This document shows, piece after piece, positions 58,875-64,000 of a stretch of DNA of 64,000 nucleotides. The position numbers and the translations under genes were made by a program. Source of the DNA: Anaerostipes sp. (GTDB lineage: Bacteria > Bacillota > Clostridia > Lachnospirales > Lachnospiraceae); contig NZ_JAGZSD010000019.1 in assembly GCF_018381315.1 (NCBI RefSeq), forward strand, positions 1 through 64,000. The letters run 5' to 3'. The notes beneath the pieces are model-generated. The model saw nothing but the letters and a program-made list of their open reading frames with translations. It was not told where the DNA came from and made no database searches. The stretch's first letter is position 1. The number at the start of each line of letters is the position of its first letter.

Positions 58875-59417
58875 TTAGTCTTCCATTTGTTTGCCAAGGA
58901 AAGAAGCGCCAATTTTTGCAATGGCTAAATCCTGATCGTTAATTTTTGGTTCATTGGAAAGAATACAGACAAGGCCAATGGCATCTCCTTCAGCGATGAT
59001 GGTGGATACTGCCTGGCTTGTAAATTCATCCGGGAAATCCGAAATGATCGGTACAAATTTCTGATCTCCTTTATTTGCACTGAATTGACCGCGGTCAATA
59101 ATGATCTGTTCAGCTTGTTCATGCAGAAGTTTTCCGGACAATTTTTTGCCGTTTGGTCCTGCGGCGGCGATGACAGAATCCTGATCGCAGATGCAGATCG
59201 TATGAGGAAGGGTAGCAGCTATGGACTCTGCGTATTGTTTTGCCACCTGCCCCATCTCCCCGATCGGAGAATATTTTTTAAGAATAATGCTTCCGTCATG
59301 TTCTGTAAATATCTCCAAAGGATCGCTTTCTCTGATATGCATTGTCTTGCGGATCTCTTTCGGAATCACGATCCTTCCCAAGTCATCGATACGTCGTACT
59401 ATTCCTGTTGCTCTCAT
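58875..59417 (-). CDS. spoVT: Stage V sporulation regulator SpoVT (AbrB-type with GAF)
   Basis: 180 residues. The N-terminal swapped-hairpin AbrB domain is TGIVRRIDDLGRIVIPKEIR and MHIRESDPLEIFTEHDG. The C-terminal GAF-like domain (about 55-178) ends VCILSNEPKINDQDLAIAK. SpoVT works in the forespore under sigma-G. Its presence supports a spore-forming lineage. The start at 59417 follows GAGGAG; I saw no clear sigma-G promoter. Confidence 0.92.
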   Translation of the reverse strand: MRATGIVRRIDDLGRIVIPKEIRKTMHIRESDPLEIFTEHDGSIILKKYSPIGEMGQVAKQYAESIAATLPHTICICDQDSVIAAAGPNGKKLSGKLLHEQAEQIIIDRGQFSANKGDQKFVPIISDFPDEFTSQAVSTIIAEGDAIGLVCILSNEPKINDQDLAIAKIGASFLGKQMED

Positions 59418-59577
59418 GTGTTTACGTCTCCTCTCACAAACATATATTTTCCCATGTGGATATTGTTTGCATCGAGAGAAAAAATATACCAAAACTCTTT
59501 TTACTATGATATAATTAAAAACTAGAGCAAGTCCAAAACAGAGAATTTTATTATCCTGAAGATTAAGGAGCAGAGGA

Positions 59578-60084
59578 ATGATATTAAAAATTAAGTTATC
59601 GGTGAAAGATTTATTTCGGTTTTCTATGATTCATTCATACCAGGGGCAGTCAGGGATTTTTACTGTCTTTTGTATTTTAGTAGGAGTTATGATGGTGTTC
59701 CGCGGAATTGCCCAGAGCAGTGCTTACTATGGCCTGATGGGTGTTCTGATCTTTGTGCTTTTTGTACTTGTAACACCTCTTACATTATATATGAAGGCAA
59801 AGAAGCAGGCAGCCACAAATCCTATGTATAAGACAGAGACTGTCTATGATATGCAGGAAGATGGAATCCATGTAACCATTGATGAACAGAACGGGCAGAT
59901 TCCATGGGATCAGATTATCAAGATCCGATACAACCGTGGGATGTATATTCTATATACAGGCAAGCAGAGTGCTTTTATTTTTACAGATGAAGCGCTTGGC
60001 AGCAAAAAAGACGAGATCATGAATTATATCTATCAGCACGTTCCGGCCGGCACAAAGCTTCCGAAGGACGCAAAGAGGGCCTAG
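59578..60084 (+). CDS. YcxB-family membrane protein
   Basis: 168 residues. Two hydrophobic segments (about 30-48 and 54-74) precede a soluble YcxB C-terminal domain (about 90-150: ETVYDMQEDGIHVTIDEQNG, IPWDQIIKIRYNRGMYILY). Function unknown. Start after AAGGAGCAGAGGA. It is followed four bases later by tsaE and may be transcribed with it. A TATAAT lies at 59510-59515. Confidence 0.82.
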   Translation: MILKIKLSVKDLFRFSMIHSYQGQSGIFTVFCILVGVMMVFRGIAQSSAYYGLMGVLIFVLFVLVTPLTLYMKAKKQAATNPMYKTETVYDMQEDGIHVTIDEQNGQIPWDQIIKIRYNRGMYILYTGKQSAFIFTDEALGSKKDEIMNYIYQHVPAGTKLPKDAKRA

Positions 60085-60088
60085 TGAG

Positions 60089-60508
60089 ATGGAAAGTTTC
60101 AGCAGCGGAGATACATTTCAGGCAGGTTTTTCTCTTGGGCAGCAGGCCGGGCCCGGAGATGTTTACTGTCTGGAGGGAGACTTAGGAGTCGGAAAGACCG
60201 TGTTTACCCAGGGTTTTGCAAAGGGTCTTGCGATTGAGGAGCCGGTGCAGAGTCCTACATTTACGATTGTACAGGAATATGAAGACGGACGTCTTCCCTT
60301 CTACCATTTTGATGTGTATCGTATTGGTGACGCAGAAGAGATGGATGAGATAGGATATGAACATTATATTTACGGGCAGGGAGTTTCTTTGATTGAGTGG
60401 GCGAATCTCATCCAGGAAATCCTGCCTGAGCATTATACAAAAATTACGATTTCCAAAAACCTGGAAAAGGGATTTGACTACAGAGAGATCAAGATTGAGG
60501 AGATATAG
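60089..60508 (+). CDS. tsaE: tRNA t6A-synthesis ATPase TsaE
   Basis: 139 residues. The P-loop is GDLGVGKTVFTQG (about 32-44), followed by SPTFTIVQEYEDGRLPFYHFD-type family text and SLIEWANLI. TsaE works with TsaB and TsaD to put threonylcarbamoyl on A37 of ANN-reading tRNAs. tsaB begins on the next base after its stop; tsaD is four genes along. Confidence 0.94.
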   Translation: MESFSSGDTFQAGFSLGQQAGPGDVYCLEGDLGVGKTVFTQGFAKGLAIEEPVQSPTFTIVQEYEDGRLPFYHFDVYRIGDAEEMDEIGYEHYIYGQGVSLIEWANLIQEILPEHYTKITISKNLEKGFDYREIKIEEI

Positions 60509-61228
60509 ATGAAGATTTTAGCATTGGATAGTTCAGGTCTTGTGGCATCAGCCGCCTACCTTGTGGACGGAGTAATGATCGCTGAATATACAGTCAATGA
60601 CAAATTGACTCATTCACAGACGCTGCTCCCTATGCTGGATGTAATAAAGCGCCAGGTGGGACTTGACCTGAATGGCCTGGATGCTGTTGCAGCTGCAATG
60701 GGGCCGGGATCCTTCACTGGATTAAGAATCGGGGCAGCTACTGTAAAGGGCCTTGGTCTGGCACTTGATAAACCGATCATACCGGTTCCGTCTGTGGACG
60801 GACTGGCATATCAATTATACGGAGCACAAGGTATTATCTGTCCGATTATGGATGCCAGGAGAAATCAGGTCTATACAGGATTTTACCGTTTTGAACACGG
60901 ACAGTTTATAGTTATAAAGGAGCAGTGTGCCCAGAGTATCAATGATACGCTGGATCAGCTGAAAGAATATGGGGAGACTGTAACTTTTCTTGGTGACGGA
61001 GTTCCGGTACACCAAAAAGCCATATCAGAACAGATGGGAAAAAATGTCCTGTTTGCCCCTGGATTTGCCGGCAGACAAAGAGCAGGCGCAGTAGGAGCCC
61101 TGGCTGAACTATATTATGAGCAGGGCAAAGCAGTTTCAGCAGATGATTTTGAACCTGAATATTTACGGAAATCCCAGGCAGAAAGAGAAAGAGAAGAACG
61201 ACTGAGAAATGAAAAAGCCAATATTTGA
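60509..61228 (+). CDS. tsaB: t6A-synthesis protein TsaB
   Basis: 239 residues, an ASKHA-fold partner of TsaD. It has ILALDSSGLVASAAYL, KLTHSQTLLPMLD, AAMGPGSFTGLRIGAATVKG and VPSVDGLAYQL. The C-terminus is charged (QAEREREERLRNEKANI). It stabilises TsaD in the t6A complex. Its start abuts the tsaE stop, and its end overlaps rimI by 20 bases. Confidence 0.94.
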   Translation: MKILALDSSGLVASAAYLVDGVMIAEYTVNDKLTHSQTLLPMLDVIKRQVGLDLNGLDAVAAAMGPGSFTGLRIGAATVKGLGLALDKPIIPVPSVDGLAYQLYGAQGIICPIMDARRNQVYTGFYRFEHGQFIVIKEQCAQSINDTLDQLKEYGETVTFLGDGVPVHQKAISEQMGKNVLFAPGFAGRQRAGAVGALAELYYEQGKAVSADDFEPEYLRKSQAEREREERLRNEKANI

Positions 61229-61913
61229 GGTAAGAGAGAAAGATCTGGCGATGATTGCGGCATTGGAGGAACAGTGCTTTTCTGATCCGTGGTCTCTTCG
61301 TGTGATTGAAGACGCATTCAAACAGAAGGACTATTTTATTTATGTGTGGCGTGACATGAAACGTATCAGCGGTTATGTCATAGGCAGGACAGCTGCAGAC
61401 GAAGGTGAACTGCTGAGAGTGGGTGTGCTTCCTTTTATCCGCAATTTTGGGATTGGGGCACGGCTGGTATGTGTCCTTCAGGAAGAACTTGCAAAAAGAC
61501 GTGTGTCTGCTGTTTATCTGGAAGTCAGAGAATCAAATGCTCAGGCTATCCGCATGTATAAAAAGAGAGGATTTATCGTTCAGGGCCGAAGACCCAAATA
61601 TTACCGTAATCCCATGGAAGATGCTGTTTTAATGCGCTGGGATGTACCGGTCCAATCATTACCACTAGTATCAGAAGAAGAACCTTCTTATAATGAGACC
61701 CATAAGGAGGAGAATGAGATGATGTGCAACTTATGTGGTCGGTCAATCAAAGAGAAGGAAGATTATTTTAAAGGAGAGAAAGAGTGGGGATATTTTTCAG
61801 ATAAAGACCTGGAATGCCACGAATTTTTCCTTTGTGAACATTGTTATGACAAGCTGGTAAAAAGTTTTAAAATACCAGTCTCTGTCAAAGAAAAAAAAGA
61901 AGTTTTGACTTAG
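61209..61913 (+). CDS. rimI: RimI-type acetyltransferase with C-terminal zinc-ribbon-like extension
   Basis: 234 residues against about 150 for RimI. Residues 1-150 are RimI: EEQCFSDPWSLRVIEDAF, LLRVGVLPFIRNFGIGARLV, LEVRESNAQAIRMYKKRGF and RPKYYRNPMEDAVLM. Residues 171-234 add a separate domain with CNLCGRSIK and ECHEFFLCEHCYDKLV, a likely zinc site. The usual RimI acetylates ribosomal protein S18, and its gene often lies with tsaB/tsaD. The extension has its own AAGGAGG and ATG (next entry), so the two parts may also be made separately. Confidence 0.85.
   Translation: MKKPIFEVREKDLAMIAALEEQCFSDPWSLRVIEDAFKQKDYFIYVWRDMKRISGYVIGRTAADEGELLRVGVLPFIRNFGIGARLVCVLQEELAKRRVSAVYLEVRESNAQAIRMYKKRGFIVQGRRPKYYRNPMEDAVLMRWDVPVQSLPLVSEEEPSYNETHKEENEMMCNLCGRSIKEKEDYFKGEKEWGYFSDKDLECHEFFLCEHCYDKLVKSFKIPVSVKEKKEVLT
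61719..61913 (+). CDS. Possible nested small zinc-ribbon protein (internal start in rimI)
   Basis: In the rimI frame AAGGAGG (61704-61710) stands eight bases before ATG-ATG at 61719. A protein of 64 residues would begin MMCNLCGRSIKEKEDYF and contain four or more cysteines (CNLC, ECHEFF, CEHC). This signal is stronger than that of rimI itself. It may be a gene whose stop-free upstream frame joins rimI by chance or fusion. No family recognised. Confidence 0.5.
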   Translation: MMCNLCGRSIKEKEDYFKGEKEWGYFSDKDLECHEFFLCEHCYDKLVKSFKIPVSVKEKKEVLT

Positions 61914-61928
61914 AAAAAAGGATAAAAA

Positions 61929-62840
61929 ATGTTAGATGTATGTTTATTAGGTACCGGAGGCATGATGCCTCTTCCATATCGGAAACTGACGGCATGTATG
62001 ACCAGATTCAACGGTCATGAAGTGCTGATTGACTGCGGGGAAGGAACTCAGGTAGCCATCAAAGAACGGGGGTGGAGCGTAAAGCCTCTGGATGCTATTT
62101 GTTTTACTCATTTTCATGCAGACCATGTCAGCGGCCTGCCGGGGCTTCTGCTGACTCTCGGAAATGCAGAGAGGACGGAGCCTCTTTTGATCATCGGACC
62201 TAAGGGTGTGGAACGGGTCGTGCAGTCCTTAAGGATTATTGCCCCGGATCTTCCGTTTGAGATTGAATTTCTTGAACTTTCAGGGAAGAACCAGGTAATT
62301 CCTATGGACGGATATCAAATTGAGGCATTCCGGGTCCAGCATAACATCGTATGCTATGGTTATAATATAACGATACCAAGAGCCGGAAAGTTTGATCCGG
62401 ACAAGGCCAGGAGAAATGAAATTCCGATGAAATACTGGAGCCGTCTGCAGAAAGGGGAGACCCTTGAGGCTGACGGACGGGTGCTGACCAGCGATATGAT
62501 TCTCGGAGAAGAAAGAAAGGGGATCAAGCTGACTTATTGTACGGACACCAGGCCTGTTCCTGCCATTGCAGAGAATGCCAAAGGTGCAGATCTGTTCATC
62601 TGTGAAGGCATGTACGGTGAAGAAGGAAAAGAGAAAAAGGCAAAAGAGTATAAACATATGACATTTTATGAAGCCGCAAGGCTTGCAAAACAGGCAGATG
62701 TGGGTCAGTTGTGGCTGACTCACTACAGCCCGTCTTTAGTGAGACCGGAAGAATTTATGGGGAAGGTCAGAGAGATCTTTCCAAGAGCTAAAGCGGGAAA
62801 GGACGGAAAGACCATTACTTTAGATTTCAGTGAGGAATAA
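61929..62840 (+). CDS. rnz: Ribonuclease Z
   Basis: 303 residues. The metallo-beta-lactamase zinc motif is THFHADHVSGLPGLL (about 60-74). It also has LIDCGEGTQV, YCTDTRPV and LWLTHYSP. It trims the 3' end of tRNA precursors that lack encoded CCA. Its stop lies ten bases before the tsaD start. The group of tRNA-related genes (tsaE, tsaB, rnz, tsaD) suggests joint expression. Confidence 0.92.
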   Translation: MLDVCLLGTGGMMPLPYRKLTACMTRFNGHEVLIDCGEGTQVAIKERGWSVKPLDAICFTHFHADHVSGLPGLLLTLGNAERTEPLLIIGPKGVERVVQSLRIIAPDLPFEIEFLELSGKNQVIPMDGYQIEAFRVQHNIVCYGYNITIPRAGKFDPDKARRNEIPMKYWSRLQKGETLEADGRVLTSDMILGEERKGIKLTYCTDTRPVPAIAENAKGADLFICEGMYGEEGKEKKAKEYKHMTFYEAARLAKQADVGQLWLTHYSPSLVRPEEFMGKVREIFPRAKAGKDGKTITLDFSEE

Positions 62841-62850
62841 GGAGCGGACA

Positions 62851-63873
62851 ATGGATAAAGTTATTAAGATACTGGCAATTGAATCTTCCTGTGATGAAAC
62901 GGCTGCGGCGGTGGTGGAAAACGGAAGACGTGTCAAGTCCAATATTATTTCATCACAGATTGAATTACATAAGCTGTACGGCGGTGTCGTACCGGAGATC
63001 GCATCCAGGAAACACATTGAAAAGATCAACTATGTCATCAGAGAAGCTCTGAAAGAAGCGGGAGAAACCCTGGATTCTATTGACGCGGTTGCAGTTACTT
63101 ACGGGCCAGGGCTTGTAGGTGCTTTGCTGGTCGGAGTTGCAGAGGCAAAAGCTATTGCTTTTGCAAAAGATAAGCCATTGGTGGGAGTCCACCACATTGA
63201 GGGCCATATCTGTGCAAACTACATAGAGCATCCGGAGCTGGAGCCGCCTTTTTTATGTCTGGTTGTATCGGGTGGACATACACATCTTGTAGATGTGAAA
63301 GATTACGGCAAGTATGAGATTATCGGGCGCACCAGGGATGATGCAGCCGGAGAAGCGTTTGATAAAGTAGCCAGATCCATCGGACTTGGGTATCCGGGAG
63401 GCCCTAAAATTGAAGCCCTGGCCAAAGAGGGGGACAAGGAGGCTGTTAAGTTTCCGAGAGCAAAAGTTGATGACGCACCAAACGACTTCAGTTTCAGCGG
63501 GCTGAAGTCTTCAGTGCTGAACTATTTGAACAAATGTGAAATGAAAGGGGAAGAAGTAAACCGGGCAGATGTAGCGGCATCATTCCAGGAAGCTGTGGTA
63601 GATGTGCTGAGTAGCCATGGTGTGGAAGCGGCAAAGAACCTTGGATATCAAAAGCTTGCTATTGCCGGGGGAGTAGCATCCAATGGTGCTTTCAGGGAAA
63701 AGATTCAGGCCAGATGCCGGGAGGCGGGAATACAGTTTTATCATCCTTCACCGGTACTTTGTACAGACAATGCGGCTATGATCGGAGCCGCGGGCTACTA
63801 TGAATATATTAACGGAGGAAGAAGCGGCTGGGATTTGAATGCGGTTCCCGGATTAAAGATCGGTCAGAGATAA
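62851..63873 (+). CDS. tsaD: tRNA N6-threonylcarbamoyladenosine transferase TsaD
   Basis: 340 residues. Family motifs are IESSCDETAAAVVENG, GGVVPEIASRKHIE, GPGLVGALLVGV, VHHIEGHI with the metal histidines, VSGGHTHLV, DDAAGEAFDKVAR and GGVASNGAFRE. It moves threonylcarbamoyl from TC-AMP to tRNA A37. The start at 62851 has AAGGAGC before it; the frame's upstream part overlaps rnz. Confidence 0.95.
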   Translation: MDKVIKILAIESSCDETAAAVVENGRRVKSNIISSQIELHKLYGGVVPEIASRKHIEKINYVIREALKEAGETLDSIDAVAVTYGPGLVGALLVGVAEAKAIAFAKDKPLVGVHHIEGHICANYIEHPELEPPFLCLVVSGGHTHLVDVKDYGKYEIIGRTRDDAAGEAFDKVARSIGLGYPGGPKIEALAKEGDKEAVKFPRAKVDDAPNDFSFSGLKSSVLNYLNKCEMKGEEVNRADVAASFQEAVVDVLSSHGVEAAKNLGYQKLAIAGGVASNGAFREKIQARCREAGIQFYHPSPVLCTDNAAMIGAAGYYEYINGGRSGWDLNAVPGLKIGQR

Positions 63874-63889
63874 ACAATTAGGAGATGCC

Positions 63890-64000
63890 ATGAAGGAAAA
63901 AATCGTAGCCGTTGTACTTGGCGCGGGAGAAGGGAAACGTATGGGGAGCGGAATCCCCAAGCAGTATATGATCATCAAATCCAGGCCTTTGATTTACTAT
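63890..64000 (+). CDS. ispD: 2-C-methyl-D-erythritol 4-phosphate cytidylyltransferase (5' end only)
   Basis: 37 codons, cut by the window end. The start follows TTAGGAG. The text IVAVVLGAGEGKRMGSGIPK is the IspD nucleotide-binding loop, followed by QYMIIKSRPLIYY. IspD makes CDP-methylerythritol in the MEP isoprenoid pathway. The more usual LAAG reads LGAG here. Confidence 0.85.
   Translation, partial: MKEKIVAVVLGAGEGKRMGSGIPKQYMIIKSRPLIYY

Overview
The window looks like chromosomal DNA of a spore-forming, anaerobic, gut-type Firmicute, most likely Lachnospiraceae (Clostridia). Strong AGGAGG-type ribosome binding sites, sigma-A promoters, a Firmicute-type LexA box, spoVT, long-form hpf, a single-frame prfB and close-packed operons support this. 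The family assignment is inferred from gene content and protein style. No rRNA, tRNA, CRISPR array or intact insertion sequence was seen.

Layout, left: a dispersed palindromic repeat, then a MutS2-like ATPase without Smr domain, two GNAT acetyltransferases, a sugar O-acetyltransferase, an MgtC-family protein and a VanZ-family protein (1-5260). An ABC-F ribosome-protection-type gene has a textbook attenuator leader (5261-7046). A purine permease, an SdpR/SdpI pair with two matching operators, an AraC regulator with a DMT exporter, and trxA-trxB follow. A cluster of four DnaA boxes sits before hpf. A second repeat copy and a RelE/ParE-type toxin remnant precede secA-prfB and a small envelope operon. 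Next is the aspartate-family operon (ACT protein, hom, an ApgM-like protein that is a candidate homoserine kinase, lysC), then a dCMP deaminase and tex.

Middle: an SDR gene diverges from an LCP-like/LytR_C gene, followed by YitT, a CdaR-type regulator and ftsE-ftsX with an M23 hydrolase (FtsEX-controlled wall cleavage). A LysR-controlled operon of MaoC dehydratase, CoA-transferase and GntP permease reads as a possible 3-hydroxybutyrate-to-crotonyl-CoA route. Three isolated envelope genes follow: an orphan phage tail-fibre-like gene, a CtpA protease and an orphan pseudopilin. A third repeat copy lies before a signalling cluster: a double GntR regulator, a REC-GGDEF-EAL-REC-GGDEF phosphodiesterase and a SnoaL-PAS-hybrid histidine kinase.

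Right: a large beta-helix/InlB-repeat surface protein diverges from two tandem MGMT-family genes. uvrB-uvrA follow a promoter whose start point carries a perfect LexA box. After spoVT comes the operon YcxB-like, tsaE, tsaB, rimI, rnz, tsaD and ispD (cut by the window end). The rimI frame carries a C-terminal zinc-ribbon-like extension with its own strong ribosome binding site.

The least explained items are the covarying modular repeat (three loci), the DnaA-box cluster away from dnaA, the ABC-F leader, the rimI/zinc-ribbon nested start, the hydroxybutyrate-type operon and the double-GntR/EAL/hybrid-kinase cluster.
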